A DNA stretch of 64,000 bases, taken from positions 55,103,768 to 55,167,767 of the forward strand of contig CM043944.1 of assembly GCA_014529385.2 (NCBI GenBank). Reading direction: 5' to 3'. Under the pieces are notes generated by a model. The model saw only the letters and a list, made by a program, of their open reading frames with translations, had not been told where the DNA came from and did no database searches. Origin of the DNA: Adiantum capillus-veneris (Eukaryota; Streptophyta; Polypodiopsida; Polypodiales; Pteridaceae). Of the stretch, positions 10,911 to 23,000 are shown piece after piece. The number at the start of each line of letters is the position of its first letter. The stretch's first letter is position 1. A program made the position numbers and the translations under genes.

Positions 10911-11374
10911 CATTAGGAAAGTTTTGAACTCATTTTTGGGCCTTTTAAGAGTGCCACATCATCAAAGTTGTACAAAAGAAAGCAACCTGGTAGACCCCTC
11001 TAAATATTTCTCAGAACCCCATGATATGACCTATCATTGGAAAGCTTTTAAAAAATGGATTCTAAAGAGATAAGGTCCGAAAAGTTTGGATGACTTCTAT
11101 GAAATTTATGCCATTTTTTTTCAATCAACCAATTTTTGTTACCGTTACGGTAATCTAAAATCACCTTTTTCTAGATCTATATGAAGGCAATGTCCGATAC
11201 ATGCATGCTATATATCAATAGATAGCATTTGAAGAGTAGATTCTAAATATCCAACCTCCGAAAAGTTTGGATCTTATTTACAAAAAAATTACCGATCCCC
11301 ACTTTTTGAAAGCTATGGCACATCAACAATTCTTACAAGGCCCAAAAATGAGCTCAAAATTTTCCTCATGAAGG
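10911..11374. mobile_element. MITE-like element with long inverted ends
   Basis: The left end (about 10,911-10,970) and the right end (about 11,316-11,374) are inverted copies of each other over ~45-60 bp. Both contain CTCATTTTTGGGCCTT flanked by GGAAA and by a conserved CACATCA or GATGTG block. The interior also shows inverted symmetry, with CCGAAAAGTTTGGAT at 11,078 and again at 11,258 but in direct order. The element is short (~460 bp) and non-coding, as expected for a non-autonomous DNA transposon. Target duplication could not be fixed because the surrounding insertion has no empty-site copy here. Confidence 0.6.
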
Positions 11375-11386
11375 AAAACTATTTTC

Positions 11387-12361
11387 ATGCAATATTTACA
11401 GGAACCCTTATTTCCTGCGAGGTGGCAACCATGGCTAAAAGCCTATGTAACGGAAGTAGATCAAAGATCCCAATGGGAGAAGTACTTACCCTTAGTGGAG
11501 TATGCTTACAATAACACTGTACATACTTCCATGGGAAAAGCACCTTTCGAGGTAATTGAGGGGAGATCAAAAAGTCCCTTACTACTTAAGGTACATGGGA
11601 AGATCTTCACTGCAGATGAGTATAGCCGAGACCTACAAGAATCTTTTCAAAAGATTAAGGATGCTATCTCTATCTCACAGCAAAGGCAAAAGGCTACTGC
11701 TGACAAGCACAGAAGAGCCCAAGCCTTTAAAGAAAATGATTGGGTCTTATTAAAGTTTCCCAAGGCTCGATTAAGGCACACGACGGGCAAGAATCCTATG
11801 GGGCACCAAAAGTACTATGCTAAACTAGCAAAAAGGTACTATGGTCCCTGCCAGATTCTTGGGCCAATCAATGAGATGGCCTATCAACTCAAGTTGCCCA
11901 ATCATTGGCTCATACATAGTGCTTTCCATGTGAGCCTATTAAAGCCTTACAAAGGAGAGCCACCTCAAGAACCAACTATTGAAGACCCACCGGAGATCGA
12001 GGACCAAGAGGAGGTGTTGCAGCTCGAGTCCATTCTCCGACATGAAGACAAGGTATTAAGAGGCGGTAAGACTATCCGACGATATCTTATTAAGTTTAAG
12101 AATTATCTTTTTGAAGATGCTAGATGGATGCAAGGCATACAATTAAAGGATAACCGAAACCTTGTCAATGCTTACAATGCTTCCCAAGAGCAAGCAAATG
12201 TACAAAATGTTAAAAATGAACAATGTTTTTTTTGTCTTATAAGACTCTCTTTTTCTTTATTGTGCACAAAAATGAAGTATTATGCATGCTTAGATCAAGT
12301 TTGCGGAGACGACATCTCCCAAACACCAAGTAGAGCTTGTCACTCTACTATGGAAGACTGA
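11387..12361 (+). pseudogene. Chromovirus integrase C-terminal part with chromodomain
   Basis: Open for 324 codons. Recognisable parts are the integrase core end (WEKYLPLVEYAYNNTVHTSM), the GPF-like C-terminal domain (YYGPCQILGPINEMAYQLKL, IHSAFHVSLLKPY) and a chromodomain-like tail (LESILRHEDKVLRGGKTIRR followed by YLIKFKNYLFEDARW). That order (integrase, then chromodomain, then 3' LTR) defines the chromovirus clade, whose chromodomain is thought to steer integration to heterochromatin. The first ~10 codons are not integrase. The last ~50 residues after DARWMQ are unlike the family and probably non-native. The upstream integrase is broken by the insertions at 10,473-11,386. Confidence 0.85.
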
Positions 12362-12551
12362 TACGACTAATGTGCAGACATGCTTGCGGCAGCCTCAGGC
12401 TCTCAAGCGCCAAATGGACTAGTCATCCATTGTGGAATGATGTTGTAGGGTAACATAGGGATCCTCTACCCGCTAAGAAAAGGACTCATGAATATGCTTT
12501 ATCTTCTCTACACCATAGTCGAGGATGACTATGATTTCAAGAAAGAGGTAA

Positions 12552-12928
12552 TGTCATAATAATCAATATATAATTCTCCTAAATGATTTTCTCATATTAA
12601 ACTGATCATTTAATGTGGGGAAGTGCCAAGGGAGAAAAAGCTAGAATATTGGTTAAGCTAGTTGACCGGCCACAGAAGGGATCCAAAGGAGGGAAAATAG
12701 GGATCCAAAGGGGGGGCCATCTACAAAAGAGCCATGTGCAACAATGGGATAAAAAGACCCTAAGGTTCATCCCATTAAGACTTCCAAAATGCTAAGGTTC
12801 CAAAATTCAAAGGTTGTGTCCAAAGGTCAACCTTAAGGGAATTGGATTCTTTGTGTGTGACCAAAAAAGTCTTTCATATCCCTACATAGGAGGGGGCAAG
12901 CCTAGCATGTAGGGTATGAGAGAGAAAG

Positions 12929-12966
<38 letters not shown>

Positions 12967-14169
12967 GCCCCCTTTACACAAAGGGAATGAGGGACACATG
13001 TCAGCTCCCTAGGCCAGATGCCCACAAGGTGTACTCAATTTCTATTGGATGGCCTTGGAGGTGGACCAATGAGAATTAGGCTAGAGTAAATTTAGTCTAA
13101 TTAATTTTAAAACACTTAATAAAAAGAACCAATGAAAATTAAGTCTCCTGGATTATTATTGGACAGCCCGTGAAGGGGTCCAATAGGAATTGAGTAGCCC
13201 AATGGGCTACTTAATTCCTATTGGCCAGAATGGGGAAAGGTCCAATGGGGATTTAATTCATTTAAATCAATTAAGTTTAATTGATAAAGTTCTCTCAAAA
13301 AGGGAAAGAGGGACACATGTCAGAAGGCTCTTCAATTTACCCCTATTTTCCTATTGGCTAAGCTTGGCACTATCCAATGGGGGAGCCTGCAAGAGAAAAT
13401 AGCAAGAGGGCTCGCCCAAGAGAGAGAGGGGGCTGATTTTTGCAAGGCATTATCACACACACACTCACACACAGTCTATGTGTGAAGAAAGAGAAGAATA
13501 TCTCTTCCCAAGCTTTAATGGAGAGCTCATCACCTACTCCAAGCTTGTGAGATAGAAGCCTACATCGACACACTCTTGGCATGTGGATGCAAATCCAACC
13601 AAGAGCCAAGCTTCAATGCATGCTCATATCCTCTACCATGCTAATTACTAAGCTAAGCTATGCTAATATGAGTGATTATGTGAGGAGATGTACATCTTTC
13701 TCGTAAGATACTCCTTCTTCCTCTCAATCTACTCTCACACCCTGGTAGCTCTCACCATCTTCAAAGGTGTGTGAGGTCTTGGGTCTGAGAATGGGGATAA
13801 TTGATGTTGTGTTTGCTAAGTGTTTTGCTTAGTGCATGAAGCTTTCATCTTCATTGCACTAGCTAGTCATGAAGGAACACAAAGAATTGTATTGTACAAT
13901 GTCTCTCTTGATGGGAGAAACCATAATACAAAGCCTTTTGGAGGAGGGACCGGCTCCATGCAAATCCGGTCCTCAACTGTTGTCAATAGCTTAATTTCTC
14001 TCTCTTTTGAAAGTATTGTTGATGCTATCTAACTAGGTGTTATGCTTTTTGTTGCTCTCTCCACCCAAGCACTCTTCTAATTCTTATTAGGAATCTATTC
14101 TAATGAAATGCCCACTATGTTCATGCTAATTTCTGCTACACATAAGTTTTAAGGCCATTAAATGTTACA
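12552..14169 (+). mobile_element. Chromovirus 3' LTR (about 1.6 kb)
   Basis: Downstream of the integrase-chromodomain ORF a purine tract (AAGAAAGAGGTAA, 12,539-12,551) is followed by TGTCATAATAATC. The unit plausibly ends AATGTTACA at 14,169, where copia RNase H sequence begins abruptly. Internal direct repeats (GAGGGACACATGTCAG at about 12,987 and 13,311), repeated CCAATAGGAATT blocks and a CA run (12,931-12,964) are typical of a U3 region. No gene is visible. The 5' LTR is absent. Confidence 0.6.
13180..13224. repeat. 45-nt near-perfect hairpin in the chromovirus LTR
   Basis: CCAATAGGAATTGAGTAGCC(C) on the left pairs with its inverted copy on the right around the 3-base loop AAT. Twenty of 21 stem pairs are Watson-Crick; the remaining one would be a G-T/G-U wobble. 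It may form a cruciform in DNA or a hairpin in the LTR transcript. Confidence 0.8.
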
Positions 14170-14266
14170 CACACTCAACCATAGCTATGAAGACTGCCCT
14201 GTACTCAGCCTCACAACTCGAAGTGGCCACAGTAGGTTGCTTCTTGCTCAACCATGATATACATGA
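14170..14266 (-). pseudogene. Second copy of a Ty1/copia RNase H fragment
   Basis: About 97 bp matching 7,938-8,036 with a few substitutions (for example CAACCATAGCTATGAAG against CAACCGTAGCTGTGAAG). It lies between the chromovirus LTR and a Tat reverse transcriptase. The same piece flanking both sides of the 8.06-14.17 kb block means either two insertions into copia copies or a duplication. Confidence 0.8.
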
Positions 14267-16350
14267 GGGTGTGTGTGGATTACCGTCCACTCAATGAGGC
14301 AACAAAAAGAGATCACTTTCCCCTCCCATTTCAGGATGAGATACTAAATGAGGTAGCTGGTGATGAGAAGTACACCGTGTGTGATGGCTACTCAGGTTAC
14401 TTTCAAATAGGTATCGCATTGGAAGATCAGTTAAAAACAACCTTCATCACTCCTTGGGGTTGTTATGCTTTTAGAGTTATGCCATTTGGTCTGACAAATT
14501 CTCCTGCAACATTCCAACGTTTCATGAACATGGTGTTTCAAGCATTCTTTGGAAAGTCGATTAGGGTGTTCATTGATGATTTCTGCATTTATAGCTCAAA
14601 ATCATTGCATCTACAAAGGGTAGAAGAAGGTTTCAAGAAGCTCTACGACATGGGAGGTCAACTCAACCCCGACAAATGTCACATAGGTGAGGATGAAGTG
14701 ATATTTCTTGGTCACAAGGTTTCCTATAAAGGCATTGAGGTGGATCCTTCAAAGGCAAAGGCTCTTATTGAGCTCCCATCACCCAAGAATCACAAAGAGG
14801 TCATCTCATTCATTCAAAAGGTGAAGTATATGTCACGCTTTATTCACTTCGCTTCAGAGCTGCTTCATCCTTTGCAAAAGTTGACACAACAAGTAGAATT
14901 GGCACGGTCTGCTGAGCTTGAAGAGTACTTTTGTAACATTAAAGTCATTCTGTCAGAGCTACCAACACTCATGCCTCCTTGTTGGGAGTACACATTCTTT
15001 GTTAGTTCTAGTGTTGGGAAGGAAACAATTGGTGCTGTGTTACTACAGCAAGATCCCCAAAGTACCAGAATGCGACCCATCTACTTTGCTAGGAGGGTCA
15101 TGAATGTCTTGGAGAGATATTACACGGAGGTAGAACTCATGATGCTTTCTCTCATGTTTGCGGCGGCAGGGTGAGAAAGTTTAGATCCTACTTGCTACCA
15201 CAATCTTTTGTAATTCTCACTGCTGTAGAAAATTTGTTCCCTTGGGTGTCATCTCAAATGAATCTTAGTACTAGGATCTCAAAGTGGATTATGGAGTTGC
15301 AAGAGTTTCAATACTCTTTCAAAGTAGAAGATAGTGTGCGTGCACAATTGGCAGGGATCCTTACTTATAGGTTACATGAGAAGGAGATTAAGGTGCCTGA
15401 AGTAAAGACCTTACCATTGCCACCACCTAAAAGTATTCCTAATGCTTTTACCTTGTTCTTTGATGGAGCTTTTTTTATGAGTCACAGGAAAAGCAGGGGG
15501 AGGGCTAGTATTGCTCAACCCAAGTGGAGAAGTGGTCATGAAAGAGAAGTTCAATCTACCAGGTTCAACTAGCAACAATGAAGCAAAATACGAGACACTA
15601 CTTCATGGTTTGAAGATGTGTAGTGTCCAAGGTATACGACGTCTCATGGTAAAGGGATATGCACTTCTCATTGTGAAGCAGATTTTGGGCATTTGGGCAT
15701 GCAAGAATGAAAACCTAAGGACAAAAGTTCATGCCATTCGTAGGTTTTTTAATCAATTTGAAGAAGTGCAACTATATCATATCCCTAGGAAACAAAATGA
15801 AGATGCAAATTTACTTGCACAAAAAACAGTTGCATGTGTTGAGAGTGAAGTGCAGGTCATCATGGCAGCAACAGTGTTAAAGCAACCAAGGTACAAGGGA
15901 ACCCTAGAATGGAAACAGGAGGCGGCTTATGAGTGCTATAAAAGAAAGGCTACGCAAATAAAGAACAAGCTCGACAAAAAGGTGAAAGACAAAGGGATCA
16001 AGGAAGGAGATTTGGTGCTAAGGTACGATAATCGCCTTGACAATCGCTTTGATGTGAAGTTCAATACCAGATGGCAGGGGCCATACATTTTCAAGAAGAC
16101 CTTCAACTCTAGCTACTATCAACTCATGGATTTGGATGGCAAGGAGCACCCCAAGAAGGTGAATGGGTATCGATTAAAGCCTTACTTGAGTCGAGTTCTA
16201 CCAGAGGATCTACAAGAGCATGGAACAACTACAATACCATGTAAGTCTTTGATCTTGGTACTACAAGATGAAGATTCATCTAAGGCACCAAATATCACGA
16301 AGGATCGAAAAACACTCTCATTGGAAGATATGCCTTTTGATGGTACATGA
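14267..16350 (+). pseudogene. Tat-lineage Ty3/gypsy pol with integrase core deleted
   Basis: Starts inside RT (RVCVDYRPLNEATKRDHFPL), continues through MPFGLTNSPATFQR and the catalytic FIDDFCIYSS (about 14,570-14,598), then the first RNase H, which is degenerate (FFVSSSVGKETIGAVLLQ, no catalytic Asp). Next is the second, archaeal-like RNase H (LFFDGAFFM; NNEAKYETLLHGL; VKGYALLIVKQ). This second domain has lost an Asp: GDA in the intact relative at about 31,006 is GYA here. Integrase zinc and catalytic domains are missing; the sequence jumps from the second RNase H (ends about 15,860) to the integrase C-terminal domain (LVLRYDNRLDNRFDVKFNTR, 16,013-16,072). Frameshifts near 15,172 and 15,520 split the frame. 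Confidence 0.88.
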
Positions 16351-18950
16351 ATGTACCATCATCTAGGGGAGGGCTAAATCATAGCCGTTTTTTGGCTCTC
16401 ATAAAATAATTTTAAGAAGCCACTTCACCCCACAAAAACACCCTAGCACAATGACTAGGCTCGCTTTTTCATTGTAAATAGTGTGCGTGTGTTTAGGGTT
16501 TTTATCACATTTTTTTATTAAATCGTTAATAAGCGAGTCATTGGGTTAGGAGACAAAAAAATAAATTTATAATATTACGGTCCTCTTTATATGTAAATAT
16601 TTTATATCAAATAAAGGACCTAAGTATAAAGGGTTTTTTTTTCAAATTTTTTGTATTTATATAAATATATATTCCTAGGTGTGTGTTATCAGGCCTAAGT
16701 ATGCTAGTTTCCATCGCGTGTCATTTCTTATACATATTTTACTATCATTCTATCCCTTAAGCTCAACTCACATAAGCTTTGAAAAAACTTTATTTGACTT
16801 CATTGTAAAAATTCACCAATAACCTTATCGGCTCCGTCATATTTTTTTTCATCCCTCCCAGTTAAATATTCACAAGTACATAGATTTTATCTTCAAATAA
16901 ATTCCATGAATTACTCAAAGGAGAGAATAACTGAGGGTCCCTTCTCTCATGATTTTCCTCCTTTTATTTTATATATTTTTTGCCACCATGCATCCCATGT
17001 GTCCATTTTTCATGACTAGCTAGCCTATCTTCTTACCCCACAAGTATATATTATATTTGATACTTATCATATACCATACATGTGTGCAAGCTCCTTGGCA
17101 ATATTAGGTCATGGTTGATGTATGGGGGGCTCACTTGGAAGACTACAAAGGAAAAAGAATCAAATAGTGACCCACTTCAAGCTTTATTAGGTGCTGCAGG
17201 GACAACTTTTTGCTCGAATTTTTGCACGTTCTTATGATCCGAATTTGAGGATACTTCCAAAAGACAAAACATAGTTCCTGAGCTGAAGTATTTTTCAAAA
17301 GGTTTTCAAAAAATTTGAAGTTAAGGGCGATTTTACATGAAATTTATGGCCGACTTCAAAACTGCCACCTCATACACCAAAAAATCTTCCTATTTCTCTC
17401 ACCCTTCCACACACCTACTCACCCTTACACACTCCTCCCTCTCCTTCCCACTCCAAAACCTGCAACTCCCATGTCCTAATTCACCCTCTTCACCATTTCC
17501 ACTTCTCTCACACCTCCATAGCCTTCATCCTCCATTTCTACACCCCTAGGTGCTCCCCTTTCTCTCTACATATATGTCCATATTACCATATCCTCTTCAA
17601 CTTTGTAAAGAACTTCAAGAAATCAGCAAAAATCCAAGGTTAACCTCTGCAAATGAAGGCTTTTATCATGAATTTTCCAAGGTTTGAAATAACATAGCTT
17701 CATCGACACGCGCTACTTCGCCATGCTGACCGCTTCTTCTATCGGGCTGTAAAATGAGGTGAATGTCAACTTCTCCAAAGCTTCAACCTTGCTTTACAAG
17801 CTTATCCATTCTCTAACTTTTCTCATCATATATCTCACCATTTGGTGAATGATTTTGTAAATATTTTGTAGTGATAATTACTAGCTACTAATTAGCCACT
17901 AACCTTATTGTGAAATGCACCCTCTACTAGAGTAGGCACTCCCAAATTATTCACTCAATCCTCTCTCCTTTCATCCTCAATAATTCTCTTCCCTTGAGCC
18001 CACATCCATGTGACTCAAAGGACAAGAGAGACCCACCCTCATTTAAAAAAAATAAAAATATGCATAATCTTTTATTCCTTCAAATAAACTTGATTAGGCC
18101 TAATCCTAATCGGGGCGTCTAAAACCTATAAATAGAGCCCTTCTCTCCCTTGTAAATCATCACATGATCACACCACACCACACCATTCTCAACACATAAC
18201 ACACCACTCTTCAAGCCTAGTTGTGTAAAGTGTGTGCATTGTGAGTGCTCTATTCCATCACTACACATAGGTGCATGGAGAAGCTTGAAGTTAGTTATGC
18301 TATCTAGAGGAGTGGAGTGATACCATACTCTGCATCACACTTGTAGCCTACTCTTGTCCATAAATAAGATTCATAGTTTTGGATGCAATTGTATGTTGCA
18401 ACTACGACTCTTCTCTCCAAATTGACTTGATAAGTTGGCTCATCAAGTCTTTGAAGGTATATTTTCCTTGAAGTTTGTTGTGCCATTTCATGCTTGGTGG
18501 TTTGAGGGCTTGTTGAATTGTTTGCCTAAAAGGTCAATTTGTGTATTGGCAACAAGGTCAAGTTTTGTCTTGTCTCTCTATTTCTCATCAAGCTTTGTGT
18601 GCATCTAGTCTTTAAGGCTAAGACTGAGTTGCTCAAGTTGATTTGTGCTCACCTCTCTCTGGCGTGGTGAATTTTTGTGTTTGGTGTGTGTTGCTATCTT
18701 GCATTCCCCTACCTTTGTGTGTTTGATTACAAGGAGATATCGCGTGCGTCCTAGTTCCACTATACAACTAGGTGGTGCCCGTTTTCTTGTATTGGTTTCT
18801 GGCTGTGGGTTGTTGTTATCTGTGATTGTGCTTGCCCTAACCCCAATTGAGCAGCACAGGAGTCTTTAGAGGTGTTTAGATGTCGCCTCTCTTGTTGCCC
18901 ACCCCGGACCACCTCACTGCCTTTGGTGGTCATCCTAAGAAGATCCATTG
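16351..18950 (+). mobile_element. 3' LTR of the Tat element (non-coding)
   Basis: A polypurine tract GGGGAGGGCTAA (16,363-16,374) follows the pol stop; the same tract precedes the Tat LTR at 63,328. The ~2.5 kb after it has no gene. It contains a promoter-like TATAAATAG at 18,127-18,135, followed by an AC-rich leader. Near 18,755-18,795 it carries the GTCCTAG...CTAGGTGGTGCCC motif also seen in inverse orientation at 10,785-10,815 and 61,840-61,870. The downstream end is placed near 18,950 only because a different open frame begins there; no target duplication was found. Confidence 0.5.
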
Positions 18951-19500
18951 ACTGCGTAAATGTCTCAATATTTGGCTGTAAGGTTGCTTGACATACAATG
19001 TCTGAGCCTCCTCATTTGCAATGGCAGATATAGCAGTTGCAACAAATGGAGGAGCATTCACAACAATGCGAGCCTTTCTACATTTATACACGCCAATCAG
19101 ACTTTCAAATATCTCTTTGTTGTTTTGTTCATTGTGAAGCAAAACTTTTGCAGCATAGATTGAAGGCTACCCATCAAGAATCCATTAATGATAATCTTTA
19201 ATTTTTTTCTCTTCTACCTATTCTAGTGCCAAAGGAGTCCCCTCCTTTGACTTTGTATTTTGAACAGGCATCAAATATGCACATGCTGTAGGCTTGGTCG
19301 TACTCCGTGAAAATCCAAATAACACACTTTCAGTGTGTTTTTATCCATAATACATGCATTATAGTGATCAAGAGCAAGCCAACAATTTTGAATAGAGATA
19401 TCAAATTCCCTATACTAGAAAGGAAAATAGTTTATGTACTTATTCATTCCGCCTGTATCTTTTTCTTGTCCTTTCATGGCCTCAGCTTCTAAAACATTTG
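18935..19500 (-). pseudogene. Broken continuation of an unknown minus-strand gene
   Basis: After the stop of the 19,526-20,059 ORF the minus strand stays partly open: one piece starts MRTVDPNVLEAEAMKGQEKD (about 19,516-19,400), and another covers 19,142-18,930 (EIFESLIGVYKCRKARIVVN, then PPFVATAISAIANEEAQTLY). Composition looks like coding sequence rather than repeat. Stops and frame changes separate the pieces, so either introns or decay are present. No family is recognised. The Tat LTR truncates it at about 18,950. Confidence 0.35.
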
Positions 19501-19525
19501 GATCCACAGTTCTCATCTTTGACAT

Positions 19526-20059
19526 TTAACCCTCTGTTGATGAGGATGACAAAGATGCATTGTCTACATCCAAAATGGAACTAGTTTGCTTAGCTGCTAC
19601 TTTCTGCACTTTTGCTTGCTTGTTTGTGGGTGGTGGTCGTGAAGCTTTCACCTTTTTTCGTTGTAGTGTGGCAATGATGGAGCTTTGAAGTTGATCTACT
19701 GTGATATTTAGATTTGATTCTGTAAACTTCCATCCTCGAGAAAACATTGTCTCTTCTTTGTTTCTAGACATGCGCTCCAATGCATATGCTCCTGGAGATA
19801 GTTGAAATTCTAGATTCATTGGAACTAGAATGTCAATGCATTCCACCTCCGGATGACTATCAACTACAGAGACAAATGCTTCCACAACTTGTCCAACATA
19901 TTCAAACAAGCTGTCATTCTCCTTTTTGGCAATAAATAGATGCACCTTATGAAATTGTGCACCCTCTATACCATGTATGTACAAATACCATTTCCTAATA
20001 TCATTGCAAGTATAGTCAACTGAGACAACAACCCTTGCAACCTGTGTTTTTGGAGCCAT
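19526..20059 (-). CDS. Unknown protein, 177 aa, divergent partner of the repeat array
   Basis: I do not recognise this protein. The chosen ATG (20,059) begins MAPKTQVARVVVSVDYTCND. Just upstream on the minus strand is a long pyrimidine tract ending TTTGTTTCAG (to 20,065), a good 3' splice site, so a 5' exon may lie inside or beyond the array. The N-terminal ~125 residues look like a mixed alpha/beta domain (IRKWYLYIHGIEGAQFHKVH; VECIDILVPMNLEFQLSPGA). The tail is basic, then rich in Ser and Asp (DNASLSSSSTEG). It points away from the repeat array at 20.1-28.2 kb, mirroring the DDE-like gene at 36.9-39.7 kb. It could be an accessory protein of an undescribed mobile element or a decayed host gene. 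Confidence 0.4.
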   Translation of the reverse strand: MAPKTQVARVVVSVDYTCNDIRKWYLYIHGIEGAQFHKVHLFIAKKENDSLFEYVGQVVEAFVSVVDSHPEVECIDILVPMNLEFQLSPGAYALERMSRNKEETMFSRGWKFTESNLNITVDQLQSSIIATLQRKKVKASRPPPTNKQAKVQKVAAKQTSSILDVDNASLSSSSTEG

Positions 20060-20099
20060 CTTTCCTGAAACAAAAAAAAAAACCAAATGTTATTTTAAC

Positions 20100-23000
20100 A
20101 TATACTTTTTTGTAATGGATTAAGTTTGTGTGAATACAAGGTCCACCACTTGGTCAAGCTAAATCTAAGTAAGTATACATAGTGATCTTTTAAGCTAGTA
20201 AAGTAAGGGAAGAGAGAAGCAAGGTCCACCACTTGTCCAAGCTCAGCTCTAGACAACATGGAGAGATTCAAGGTCTACTAATTGTCTAATATAGGCATGG
20301 AGAAATGATAGAAAGTTGAACACTTGTCCAACCTATCATCTCTAGTAAAATGGGAGGTATGGCCTTAAGATTCACCATGTAACCAACCTATACGTTATTG
20401 TATTATGAAGACTTGCAAAGCAAAGCTCCACCACTTATCCAAGCTCAACATGGAGAGAAGCAAGCTCCGCCATTTGTCCAAAATTATCTCCATTGAAACA
20501 TGGAAAACCTATTATCCCTAGTAGCATGAGTGGTTTAGTCTCAAGATTCACCATTTGTCCACTCTATGTCATTAAGAATTGGGTGTTAAGTTCCACCACT
20601 TGTCCAACCTATAAGGTTATATCTTAAATGGTATTCTTTCTTACCATTTGGAATGCTCATGATATGTTTTACATGGGAATTTTGTTCCAAGGTCCACCAC
20701 TTGTCCAAGCTAACTCTATTGAAACATAGAGAGAAGCAAAGGTCCACCACTTGTCCAAGCTAGGCTCCATTAAAACATGGAGAGAAGAATGCTCCACCAT
20801 TTCTCCAAGATATGCTCCATTGAAACATGGAGAGAAGCAAGCTCCACCATGTCTCCAAGATGCTAGGCTCCATTGAAATACCTTAAACCCACGATACTTT
20901 GTACATGGGGGTTTAAATTCAAGGTCCACCAATTGTCCAACATGTTATTCCTAGTAGCATGAGTGGTTTGGTCTCAAGATTCATTCCACTCTATTTTATT
21001 ATATTGAGAAGATATGGGTGTTAAGGTCCACCACTTGTCCAACCTATAAGGCTATATCTTAAATGGTATTCTTTCTCACCACTTGGAATGTCCATGATAT
21101 GTTTAACATGGGGGTTTGGTTCCAAGGTCCACCACTTGTCCAAGCTAACTCTATTGAAACATAGAGAGAAGCAAAGGTCCACCACTTGTCCAAGCTAGGC
21201 TCCATTGAAACATGGAGAGAAGGATGCTCCACCATTTCTCAAAGATAGGTTCCATTGAAACATGGAATAAAGAAAGCTCCCCCATGTCTCCAAGATGCTA
21301 AGCTCCATTAAAATACCCTAAACCCAGGATATCTTTCTCACCACTTGTCCAATATATTATCCCTAGTAGAATGAGTGGTTTGGTTTCAAGATTCACCACT
21401 TGTCAACTCTATGTCATTATATTAAGAATTGGGTGTTAAAGTTCACCACTTGTCCAACCTATAAGGTTATATCTAAAATGGTATTCTTTCTTACCACTTG
21501 GAATTCCCATGATATGTTTTAAATGGGGATCTAGTTCCAAGGTCCACTACTTGTCCAAGCTAACTCTATTGAAACATACAGAGAACCAAAGGTCCACCAC
21601 TTGTCCACTCTATGTCATTATATTAAGAAGAATTGGGTGTTGAGTTTCACCACTTTTCCAACCTATAATGTTATATCTTAAATGGTAATCTTTCTCACCA
21701 CTTAGAGTTCCCATGATATTTTTTACAAGGGGGTTTTGTTCCAAGTTCCACCACTTGTCCAATCTAGGCTCCATTGAAACATGGAGAGAAGGATGCTCCA
21801 CCATGTCTCCAAGATGCTACGCTCCATTGAAATACCTTAAACTCATGATATTCTGTACATGGGGGGTTTACATTCAAGGTCCACCACTTGTCCAACCTAT
21901 TATCCCTAGTAACATGAGTGGATTGGTCTCAAGATTCACTAAGATTTCACTCTATGTCATTATATTAATTAGATCTGGGTGTTAAGGTCCACCACTTGTC
22001 CAACCTATACGGCTATATTATCCTAAATGGTATTTTCTCTTACCACTTGGAAACCCATAATATTTTGTACATGGGGGGTTTACATTCCAGGTCCACCACT
22101 TGTCCAACCTATTATCTCTAGTATCATGAGTGGTTTGGTCTCAACATTCACCACTTTTCCACTCTATGTCATTATATTAAGAAGATCTGGGTGTTAAGGT
22201 CCACCACATGTCCAACCTATAAGGCTATATCTTAAATGGTATTCTTTCTCACCACTTGGAATGCCCATGATAGGTTTTACATGGGGGTTTGGTTCCAAGG
22301 TCCACCACTTGTCCAAGCTAACTCTATTGAAACATAGAGAGAATCAAAGTTCCACCACTTGTCCAAGCTAAGCTCCATTGAAACATGGAGCGAAGGATGC
22401 TCCACCATTTGTCCAAGATAGGCTCCATTGAAACATGAAGAGAAGGAAGCTCCACCATGTCTCCAAGATGCTAGGATCCATTGAAATACCTTAAACCCAT
22501 GATATTTTTTACATGTGGGGTATAAATTCAAGGTCCACCACTTGTCCAACCTATTATCCCTAGTAGCATGAGTGGTTTGGTCTCAAGATTCACCACTTTT
22601 CCACTCTATGTCATTATAGTAAGAAGATCTAGGTGTTAAGCTCTACCACTTGTCCAACCTATAAGGTTATATCTTAAAGGGTATTCTTTCTCACCACTTG
22701 GAATGACCATGATATGTTTTACATGGGGGTTTGGTTCCAAGGTCCACCACTTGTCCAAGCTAACTCTATTGAAACATAGTGAGAAGCAAAGGTCCACCAC
22801 TTGTACAAGCTAGGCTCCATTGAAACATGGAGAGAAGGATGCTCCACCATTTCTCCAAGATAGGCTCCATTGAAACATGAAGAGAAGCAAGCTCCACCAT
22901 GTCTCCAAGATACTAGGATCCATTGAAATACCTTAAACCCATGATATTTTGTACACAGGGGGTTTACATTCAAGGTCCACCACTTGTCCAACCTATTATC

